Shown here one piece after another: positions 24,848 through 31,063 of a stretch of 64,000 nt of DNA; position 1 is the stretch's first letter, and the number at the start of each line of letters is the position of its first letter. The notes beneath the pieces are model-generated. The model was not told the DNA's origin. It did not search any database and saw only the letters and a list, made by a program, of their open reading frames with translations. Source of the DNA: JASLDZ01 sp964242625 (GTDB lineage Bacteria > Pseudomonadota > Alphaproteobacteria > Caulobacterales > Caulobacteraceae); assembly GCA_964242625.1 (NCBI GenBank), contig CAXTAO010000003.1, positions 62,001 to 126,000 on the forward strand. The letters run 5' to 3'. The position numbers were made by a program, and so were the translations under genes.

Positions 24848-25669
24848 TCAACGCATAGCGAAGGCGGCGGGGTGCGCGATCAGCCGGCCGTAGCTGTCGA
24901 GGATGCCGCCGACATAGCCGCGCGTCTCGCGGAAGGGCGGCACGTGGCGGCCCCGACGTTCCACGGCACCCTCGCCGGCGTTGTACGCGGCCAGGATCAG
25001 CGGGAGGTTGTTGCCGTAGCGGCGTTGCAGCGCCTTCAGGTGCACGGCGCCGACCGCGAGATTGACCACCGGGTCGCCCAGGGCCGCACCGCGCACGCCG
25101 TAGCGCGCAGCGGTGCCCGGCATCAGCTGCATCGGTCCGCGCGCGCCCTTCGGCGACAGGGCGTCGGCGCGACCGCGCGACTCCTGGTTCACCACCGCCG
25201 CCAGGAAGGCTGGGTCTATGTCGTAGGCGCGCGCCACCGCCAGCACAGCCCCATTGCTCACGGAGGCGCGGGTGTAGGGTCCCGGTCGGCCGGCGCGGAC
25301 GACACGCGGCGGCGCGGACGTGCGACGCCCGATGGGGGGGCGGACGGCGGCTTCGCGTCCGCGGTTGCGCGGCACGATCACCACCGTGCGCGCGACGCCT
25401 CGGACAGCCGCCTTGGGGCGCACATCCACCGAGGCGCCCGGGGCGTCGTAGAGCTGCAGGAGCGGCGACAACCCACCCCGCGACGTCGGCCGCGGCGCGG
25501 GGGAGGCGGCGCAGCCCTTGACCGCCATGGTGAAGGGCGTGGCGGGTTGGGCGGAGGTGAAGGTCTCGCCCGAAACCGTGCGGCACTCGCCCGCGACCGC
25601 GGCGCTCGCCCCCGCGAGGCTGGCCATCAACGCGATAACGTGCGCAGTCCGAACGACGACGGTGCGCAT
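24848..25669 (-). CDS. Lytic transglycosylase (SLT type), first gene of the sctV operon
   Basis: 273 residues. A Sec signal peptide ends near ASAAVAGE (about residue 27). A Pro/Arg-rich linker follows. Residues about 145-265 are an SLT lysozyme-like domain with catalytic Glu163 in VVNQESRGRADALSPKGARGPMQLMPGT and LPLILAAYNAGEGAVERRG. It cleaves peptidoglycan with formation of anhydromuramyl ends, opening the wall for the injectisome. ATG 25669 follows GAGGGG by 5-6 bases. It is the promoter-proximal gene of the large leftward operon. Confidence 0.92.
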   Translation of the reverse strand: MRTVVVRTAHVIALMASLAGASAAVAGECRTVSGETFTSAQPATPFTMAVKGCAASPAPRPTSRGGLSPLLQLYDAPGASVDVRPKAAVRGVARTVVIVPRNRGREAAVRPPIGRRTSAPPRVVRAGRPGPYTRASVSNGAVLAVARAYDIDPAFLAAVVNQESRGRADALSPKGARGPMQLMPGTAARYGVRGAALGDPVVNLAVGAVHLKALQRRYGNNLPLILAAYNAGEGAVERRGRHVPPFRETRGYVGGILDSYGRLIAHPAAFAMR

Positions 25670-25836
25670 TCCAGCCCCTCCGCAGTTCACGCGAGCCCGC
25701 CCGCGACGGAGACGCGAGCTGTAAGCACTGACGGCCCAGCTTCGATTCGGTTCCGGCCACGCTTGCCGCGCTTGCCAGAGCGCGTGAACCTCGCCAGCCT
25801 TGGCGATGGCGTCAAGCTGAGCCTTGAGACGAACGT
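25670..25836. promoter_or_regulatory. Bidirectional promoter region of the T3SS
   Basis: These 167 bases separate the leftward transglycosylase-sctV operon and the rightward sctU operon and should contain both promoters. A GGAACC on the leftward strand recalls the first half of an hrp box, but no CCAC second half stands at the required distance. No CTAGGG repeat is present here. I can assign no confident promoter hexamers. Confidence 0.4.
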
Positions 25837-26958
25837 ATGGCGGGCGACAAGAACGCGGGCGATCAGACCGAGAAGGCGACGCCCAAGAAGTTGCGTGACG
25901 CCCGTCGCAAGGGCGAGGTCGCCAAGTCCAAGGACCTCAGCTCCACGGCGGTGCTGGTGGTTTGGTTGATCATGGGCGCGGTCATGTGGCGCTTTGTTCT
26001 GTCACAATTGACCGCGCCGTTCGCCGCGGCGTTCGGCGCGCTGTCGCAGCCTTCGGTGTACGGCATGAAGGCGGTCGGCGCGGTGGCCGCGCGCACCTTC
26101 GTGTTCGCCTCGCTGGCGCTCCTGATCCCCGCCGTGCTCGCCGGCCTTCTTGTCGAGTTCGCCCAAGCCGGACCTATCCTCACCTTCGAGAAGATGTCGC
26201 CCAAGCTCGACCACATGAACCCCGCCGCCGGGCTGAAGCGGATGTTCTCGGCCGACAATTTGTTCGAGGCCGCCAAGTCGCTGCTCAAGGCGGCGGCTCT
26301 GGCGACGCTCGTGGCGCTGGTGATCGCCAGCCAGTTCCCCGCCCTGGCGGCGCTGCCGCAGGGCGGGCCGGAGGGGGCGTTTTCGGCCCTGGGCGCGCTC
26401 TTGTTCCGGCTGGCGTCGACCGCGGTGATCGTGTTCGCGCTCGTCGCCGGAGCCGACGTCGCCTATCAGCGGTTCTCGTTCGCCAAGAAGATGCGCATGT
26501 CCAAGCGCGACATCCGGCAGGAGAGCAAGGAATCGGAGGGCGACCCGCTCCTTAAGGGTCGTCGTCGCCAGCTCCATCAGGAATGGTCGTCCCGCAACGT
26601 CATCGAGGCCACGCGCGGCGCCACCGCCTTAGTGATGAACCCCACCCACGTGGCCGTGGCGCTGAGCTATGATCCCGAGGAGCATCCCGCGCCGGTGGTT
26701 ACGGCGAAGGGGCTGGGCGAACTCGCCCTGCGCATGCGCGGGGCGGCCGAGAAGGAGGGGGTTCCGGTGATCCGCAACATCGCCGTCGCCCGCGCCCTGA
26801 ACGAGCGCGCGGTGCTGGACGATGTGGTGCCGCCCGACATGTTCGCCGCGGTGGCGGAGGTGATCGTGTACGCTCGGCGCCTGCGGGCGGAGGCCGACCG
26901 TCGCGCCCGGGCCGAGGAGTCGGGCTCGGACGCCGCGACCGCCCGCCCTGCACGATGA
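25837..26958 (+). CDS. sctU: T3SS export switch protein SctU
   Basis: 373 residues. It opens with the family signature DQTEKATPKKLRDARRKGEVAKSKDLSS. Four membrane helices lie between about 35 and 210. The linker KRDIRQESKESEGDPLLKGRRR follows, then the self-cleaving NPTH at 268-271 in ALVMNPTHVAVALSYDP. Cleavage between Asn and Pro switches substrate class. The C-terminus is charged and extended. ATG 25837 has a weak GAGAC upstream. The next gene overlaps its stop (ATGA). Confidence 0.95.
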   Translation: MAGDKNAGDQTEKATPKKLRDARRKGEVAKSKDLSSTAVLVVWLIMGAVMWRFVLSQLTAPFAAAFGALSQPSVYGMKAVGAVAARTFVFASLALLIPAVLAGLLVEFAQAGPILTFEKMSPKLDHMNPAAGLKRMFSADNLFEAAKSLLKAAALATLVALVIASQFPALAALPQGGPEGAFSALGALLFRLASTAVIVFALVAGADVAYQRFSFAKKMRMSKRDIRQESKESEGDPLLKGRRRQLHQEWSSRNVIEATRGATALVMNPTHVAVALSYDPEEHPAPVVTAKGLGELALRMRGAAEKEGVPVIRNIAVARALNERAVLDDVVPPDMFAAVAEVIVYARRLRAEADRRARAEESGSDAATARPAR

Positions 26959-27254
26959 GCGCTCTCGCCGACGTGTTGAGGGTGGTCGCCGCGCTGGGCG
27001 TCGTCTGCGCCCTCGCCTGGGCGGCCATCTGGGTGATGCGGCGGATGCAGACCCAGGCGGGTTCGGGTCCGGGCGCGGTGGGCGACCTGAGGTTCGTGCG
27101 CGCCCTTCCGCTCGGTCCGCGCGAGCGCCTGGTCGAGGTGACCTGGCGTGGCGAGGCGCTTCTGCTCGGCGTCACCGCGGGCAGCGTCAGTCTGGTCCGG
27201 CGTGAGCGGGAAGGGGAGCCCGCCGCTCCGCCGACTCCTTGGGCCGACTCCTAG
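26955..27254 (+). CDS. FliO-like protein coupled to sctU
   Basis: 99 residues. One N-terminal membrane helix (about 8-28, VVAALGVVCALAWAAIWVMRRM) is followed by a small cytoplasmic domain reading RFVRALPLGPRERLVEVTWRGEALLLGVTAGSVSLV. This is the pattern of FliO, a flagellar assembly factor for the FliP-FliQ-FliR complex. Injectisomes are generally described as lacking FliO. The ATG overlaps the sctU stop, so it belongs to this system rather than to a flagellar operon; no flagellar gene is in the window. It may help assemble SctR-SctS-SctT. Confidence 0.8.
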   Translation: MSALADVLRVVAALGVVCALAWAAIWVMRRMQTQAGSGPGAVGDLRFVRALPLGPRERLVEVTWRGEALLLGVTAGSVSLVRREREGEPAAPPTPWADS

Positions 27255-27272
27255 GGCCGACCCTAGCTAGGG
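27251..27272. promoter_or_regulatory. CTAGGG-N4-CCCTAG repeat with an extra CTAGGG arm, upstream of the secreted-protein gene
   Basis: CTAGGG (27251-27256), spacer CCGA, CCCTAG (27261-27266), then immediately CTAGGG (27267-27272), so the second and third arms also form a 12-base palindrome. It overlaps the last codon and stop of the FliO-like gene and lies 112 bases before the start at 27384. The core equals the repeat at 7269-7286. It may be an operator; alternatively the arms could form a small hairpin at the end of the sctU transcript. Confidence 0.55.
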
Positions 27273-27383
27273 ACTGACCGAGTATCGGAACGCCTCTTGG
27301 CGCGCTTCATTAGCGGCGTCGGGCGAGGAGAGACGCTCCAGCCCGCGTGAGATCACATCGAAGCGGAAACGGGAGTGTCTGAC

Positions 27384-28025
27384 ATGTCCTTTCTCAGCGG
27401 CCTCGGCGGCGGCAACCTCTTCAACATCGCGGAATCGGCGGCGCTCGGCGCTGTCACGGGCGGCGCCGGCCTCGCGGTCGAGCTCGCCGCGCAGCAGGTC
27501 CTCAAGTCGGCGGTGGGCGAGGGCCTGCAACTCGTCGGACAGCAGCTCGGCCTGTCGCAGGGCGACATCAGCTCGGTGCTCGAGCAGACGGGCTTCGGCG
27601 GCGGGAGCAGCGCGGCGGACACCGCGTCGGCCATCGGCCAGCAGCTGGGTTTCACGCCCTTCGAGCAGGGGTCGATCAGCGGGACCGCGCAGCAGGCGAC
27701 CGACGCGATCACCCAGATGATGCAGCAGGGCGTGGCGGAGGCCAGCCAGGGCTCCGAGCACAGCGGCGCGGCGCACGGCAAGGGCGGCATGAGCGTTCTG
27801 CAGGCGATAGCCTACGCCATGGGCAAGTCGATGGACGACAAGCTGAACGACATGGCCGACAAGGCGCAGCAGTTGGGCAACAGCCAGAGCGGCAGCTCGC
27901 AGTACGGCCAGCTTTCCTCGGAGATCCAGGCCGACGGCCAGGAGCTCAGCATGCTCTCGAGCGCGGTCGCCAACGCCATCAAGTCGATCGGCGAAGCGGG
28001 CTCCACGCTGGCCAAGAAGGACTGA
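27384..28025 (+). CDS. Probable T3SS-secreted filament/translocator-like protein
   Basis: 213 residues from ATG 27384, which follows GGGAG by 8 bases (GTG 27375 is an alternative overlapping that site). There are no cysteines, and the composition is rich in Gly, Ala, Ser and Gln, as in harpins and T3SS filament proteins. No Sec signal is present. Residues 1-60 are Gly-rich and moderately hydrophobic. Residues about 135-213 are coiled-coil (SVLQAIAYAMGKSMDDKLNDMADK; LSSEIQADGQELSMLSSAVANAIKSIGEAGSTL), a layout like EspA/needle-tip proteins. It has its own upstream repeat and a strong terminator after it, so it is probably expressed separately at high level. Confidence 0.6.
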   Translation: MSFLSGLGGGNLFNIAESAALGAVTGGAGLAVELAAQQVLKSAVGEGLQLVGQQLGLSQGDISSVLEQTGFGGGSSAADTASAIGQQLGFTPFEQGSISGTAQQATDAITQMMQQGVAEASQGSEHSGAAHGKGGMSVLQAIAYAMGKSMDDKLNDMADKAQQLGNSQSGSSQYGQLSSEIQADGQELSMLSSAVANAIKSIGEAGSTLAKKD

Positions 28026-28049
28026 TCGCCTTCCCGGCGATACGTTGGA

Positions 28050-28076
28050 GGCGCGCGGCACCCGCCGCGCGCCTTT
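28050..28076 (+). terminator. Intrinsic terminator after the secreted-protein gene
   Basis: A perfect 10-base stem (GGCGCGCGGC with GCCGCGCGCC) around the loop ACCC is followed by TTT. It stands 24 bases after the stop at 28025. Confidence 0.7.
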
Positions 28077-28107
28077 CGCGTTGGAACGTCAAACAAAGGA
28101 GACGCGG

Positions 28108-28845
28108 ATGCGCCCTTCTATCATCAAGCGCTCGGCCACGACGGCCGCCGTCGTCGCGGGCCTCTCCGCGGGTGGAGCGCGCGCGCAGGCGACCTTTCAG
28201 CCCAACTGGGCGGGCTGGGGATCGGCCAACCTCGGCATGAACACGCTGGCGCACCAGCAGGCCGTCATCCACGGTCGTCCGAGCTTCGGCGGGCGACCGC
28301 CGCCGCGCCGCTTCGGCGCGCCGACCGGCTACCGTCGCGACCCTGAGGTGACCCGGCGGGTGGTCGACAGTTTCGCCGACTACGTCGCCCGGGTGGGCGG
28401 TCCCGCCGAGGCCCAGGCGGTGCGCACGCAGCTCGCCCACACCGACCTGGAGCGGGCCTGGGCCGGCCTCGTCAGCGAGAACGGCTTCCACCCGGGCGAC
28501 GCGGCGGATGCGCTGGCGGCCTACTGGATGCTCAACTGGATCATGGCCAACCGCAGCGACGCGGGAGCCCCGCAGGCCGCCGCCGTGCGCGCCCAGGTTC
28601 GCGCCAGCCTGCCCGAAAGCCCGAACTTCGCGCGCCTCACCGATGCGCAGCGGCAGGGCATGGCCGAGACCTACATGGTGAACTTCCTGTATCAGCAGGG
28701 CAGCTACACCGACGCCCTGAGACAGCGCGATCCGGCGCGGCTGCAACGTCTGTCCGATGCGGCGCAACAGCGGTTCCGCACCGAGATGGGCCTCGACCTG
28801 CGCCGCCTCGCGCTGACCGACCGCGGCTTCGTGCAGCGCGGCTGA
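28108..28845 (+). CDS. Exported protein resembling DUF6683
   Basis: 245 residues. ATG 28108 follows AGGAG by 7 bases. A signal peptide spans about 1-28 (RSATTAAVVAGLSAGGARA|QA). An aromatic/Gly-rich segment follows (WAGWGSANLGMN), then a helical domain at about 90-245: VTRRVVDSFADYVARVGG, GDAADALAAYWMLNWIMAN, QGMAETYMVNFLYQQG and FRTEMGLDLRRLALTDRGF. This resembles the DUF6683 family of periplasmic proteins of unknown role; that family call is from memory. A terminator separates it from the secreted-protein gene, and a connection with the T3SS is only positional. Confidence 0.7.
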   Translation: MRPSIIKRSATTAAVVAGLSAGGARAQATFQPNWAGWGSANLGMNTLAHQQAVIHGRPSFGGRPPPRRFGAPTGYRRDPEVTRRVVDSFADYVARVGGPAEAQAVRTQLAHTDLERAWAGLVSENGFHPGDAADALAAYWMLNWIMANRSDAGAPQAAAVRAQVRASLPESPNFARLTDAQRQGMAETYMVNFLYQQGSYTDALRQRDPARLQRLSDAAQQRFRTEMGLDLRRLALTDRGFVQRG

Positions 28846-28948
28846 TAGGGTCGGTGATCCGCGGGGCGGTGGCGCCGCGCGGCGTCACGACCGCCGCGCC
28901 GAACGTTCCTTCCAGGTCGGGGCGGGCGCAGATGGCGCCGCGCCGGGG

Positions 28949-29956
28949 TCAGCCGCCGCGCAGCATTTGCATGACGCGGGTCCGGATCCGGCCGTAGTTC
29001 CCGAGCCTCAACGGGCCGAGGAGGCCGTGCTGGTCCTCGGACAGGTGCCGAAGCGGGTGGCCCTCCGGACGGAACACGTAATGTTCGAAGAACGCGCGCC
29101 AGGCGCGGCGCTCGCCTTCGGGCCGTTCGGCGATGGCGATCATGGCCAGGAGAAGGCTCGCGTAGGGGGCGTCGGGGCCTGAGCTGGTGGCGTCCCACCA
29201 GTAGTTGACCAGGGCGTTGAAGGAGGCGGTCGCTTCGACGCGGTGCCACCACAGCTTGGGCATATAGAGAACGTCGCCCGCTTCCAGCTCAAGCACCACC
29301 GCGCGATCGCGGACGGCCTCGAAGTCGGGGAACGGACCCTCGCCGGGAGCAGCCGACGCCGCCAGGCTCACGGGCTGGCCGGCCATCGTGTTGTCGATCG
29401 GCCCAACGTAGAGGTTCCCGATCGCGTCGGGCGGGTAGAGGGTGAATGTTCGCCGCCCAGCGACCACACAGGCGAAGTTGTCCAGCGTGTCGTAGTGGCA
29501 TGACACATTGGAGGCCGTGCCCAGCCAGATGCGGGGCCCGACAACCCCCTGGGGCAGAAGGGGTAGGACGTTCTCGGCCGCAAAGCCGGGTACGCAGGCC
29601 TCCGTCGGAACCGAGCCGACGTAGATAGAGGGGCCGTCCGGGTCCTCCGACGCGCTCGCGATCGCGTCCACCGCCTCAGGGAACGACATCGTGCGTCGCT
29701 CGAAGTTGAAGCCCTGCAGCGCCGCTCCGTAGAAGAAGCGGCCAGCGATGTGCGGCTCGCCGATGAACGCCTCGACGGGCACGGCCCGTGCGAAGCGGGC
29801 GAGGTGGTCGCGCAGGGCTGTGGGGGAGGCGGTGGCGGCCTGGACCGCCGGCCACTCGCTCACAAGCCCGCGAAGCACGACGGGGCGACAGGCGGCCACG
29901 ATCTCGGCGAGTTGCGAAGCGTTCGCCTGCGGCGGCGCGCCGAGCGCAACGTTCAT
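28949..29956 (-). CDS. Cupin-like (JmjC/Cupin_8) protein
   Basis: 335 residues. A JmjC-type Fe(II) site is visible: NVSCHYDTLDNFACVVAGRRTFTLYPP supplies the His-x-Asp pair and LYMPKLWWHRVEA the distal His. Cupin_8 proteins are 2-oxoglutarate-dependent oxygenases, often protein hydroxylases. ATG 29956 overlaps the sapC stop (ATGA). The pair sapC/cupin-like next to a TonB receptor and tryptophan halogenases is a recurring set in carbohydrate loci of Caulobacter- and Xanthomonas-like bacteria. Its substrate is not known. Confidence 0.85.
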   Translation of the reverse strand: MNVALGAPPQANASQLAEIVAACRPVVLRGLVSEWPAVQAATASPTALRDHLARFARAVPVEAFIGEPHIAGRFFYGAALQGFNFERRTMSFPEAVDAIASASEDPDGPSIYVGSVPTEACVPGFAAENVLPLLPQGVVGPRIWLGTASNVSCHYDTLDNFACVVAGRRTFTLYPPDAIGNLYVGPIDNTMAGQPVSLAASAAPGEGPFPDFEAVRDRAVVLELEAGDVLYMPKLWWHRVEATASFNALVNYWWDATSSGPDAPYASLLLAMIAIAERPEGERRAWRAFFEHYVFRPEGHPLRHLSEDQHGLLGPLRLGNYGRIRTRVMQMLRGG

Positions 29957-30666
29957 CGCGCCCAATCCTCCAGAGCCACTGGCTGCACGGCTCCAACCCG
30001 ATTGCGGCGATTGGCGAGCGCCGATACTTGGCGGACGGAGAGGATCATGGTGTCGATCAGGAAAAGGCGCCCCTGCTTGAACCAGTCCAGCACGATCTCT
30101 TCGGGCAGAGCGAGCAGCGCGGCTTGGTCGATCGTGTAGAGATCTTGCAATTGCTGCTGAGCCCCGTCGTCGAAAGCTAGGTCGATCTCGATCGGCGTGA
30201 GCAGTCGGTGCTTGACGAGATCGTCGATGAAGGTCCGTGTAGCCGTTATGTTTTCGCGAAGCTCTTCGAAAACATGACGAACCGCCTGGAGACGATCGGA
30301 CGGCGAACCGTCAGGCTCGAAGAGGCGGTCTCCCGCGCCTCCGACCATGGGGTCGTCAAGATCGATCGCCAGCTGGTCGTTCGATAAGAAAAAGGGTCGA
30401 CGGCGAAGGTTGAGGGGGCGGTAGCCCTGGTAAGCCTCCCAATCCGCGGCGAGCAGGTTCTGCGCCTCGTCGAAGCCCAGCATGGCGCCGCAGTAGAACG
30501 CCCCCGTGTCCACATCCTTGGAAAGGAAGATTGGGCACTGGGTCGCCAAACGACTGAACTCGCTGACGACCACGGGAACGAACCGCTGCGCAGAATCCGA
30601 CGCAGGCCGATGCGCCAAGCAAAGATCCCGGTGAGCCTGATTGTCGAGTAAGACTACCTTGGTCAC
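29953..30666 (-). CDS. SapC-family protein
   Basis: 237 residues from GTG 30666, which follows GGAGAGAG; an in-frame ATG at 30693 would add nine residues. The sequence matches the SapC family: HRDLCLAHRPASDSAQRFVPVVVSEFSRLATQCPIFLSKDVDTGAFYCGAMLGFDEAQNLL, then YQGYRPLNLRRRPFFL. The family name comes from a Campylobacter S-layer operon, but its molecular function is unclear. No signal peptide is present. It is the first gene of the leftward sapC-cupin pair and diverges from the TonB receptor across a region with a LacI-type operator. Confidence 0.88.
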   Translation of the reverse strand: MTKVVLLDNQAHRDLCLAHRPASDSAQRFVPVVVSEFSRLATQCPIFLSKDVDTGAFYCGAMLGFDEAQNLLAADWEAYQGYRPLNLRRRPFFLSNDQLAIDLDDPMVGGAGDRLFEPDGSPSDRLQAVRHVFEELRENITATRTFIDDLVKHRLLTPIEIDLAFDDGAQQQLQDLYTIDQAALLALPEEIVLDWFKQGRLFLIDTMILSVRQVSALANRRNRVGAVQPVALEDWAR

Positions 30667-31063
30667 GAACCGACTCTCTCCGTGCTGTCGCATCGCCGAC
30701 CCAGTCTGCTTCGCTCGCAGTTCAGGGCGACCGATCAGCACGGGTATCGTCGCACCCCGCCGTTGGCCAGCCCCGCCACATCCTGATCTTCTGACGCGAT
30801 CGCCAAAAGTAGGTTGGGTGCGGCATCCTGTCCAACGCCCGCAACTTGCGGCCGTCTTTAGATCGTCTTAGCGTCAATCTGGTCAAGAAGAAGTGCGAAA
30901 CGTTGCTAGCTGCAATGTGAGCGCTATCAAGATCAACGACCCAGCCGACCCGATAACGTGGCGGCGGTGAACAGGGGAGTACGCGGAGGTTGGTGCGAGC
31001 TGACGCCTGACGGCGACGGCTCGGCCCAGGCGCGCGTGTCTCCGAACAGAGGGAAGGTTGCGC
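30667..31063. promoter_or_regulatory. Divergent regulatory region of sapC and TonB receptor 1
   Basis: 397 bases without a gene. It is more AT-rich around 30840-30950. An operator-like site lies at 30915-30931. AGAGGGAAGG just before 31064 is the ribosome binding site of the receptor. I see no other hairpin or repeat. Both divergent genes are presumably controlled from here. Confidence 0.6.
30915..30931. promoter_or_regulatory. LacI/XylR-type operator candidate at TonB receptor 1
   Basis: ATGTGAGCGCTATCAAG is an imperfect palindrome centred on AGCGCT. Read on the other strand it contains TTGATAGCGCT, identical over 11 bases to the site at 49981-49991 between xylB and the LacI-type regulator gene. 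It also resembles the Caulobacter xylose-regulon operator as I remember it. It probably brings this receptor under xylose control. Confidence 0.65.

Noticed and set aside
25670..25836. hrp-box-like promoter (GGAACC) in the T3SS divergent region
   Set aside because: No CCAC element stands 15-16 bases downstream, and no HrpL-type sigma factor is seen.
4695..28025. Reading the T3SS genes as a flagellar cluster
   Set aside because: A secretin, an FHA-type SctD and a lipoprotein SctJ are present, and there are no flagellin, hook or rod genes.
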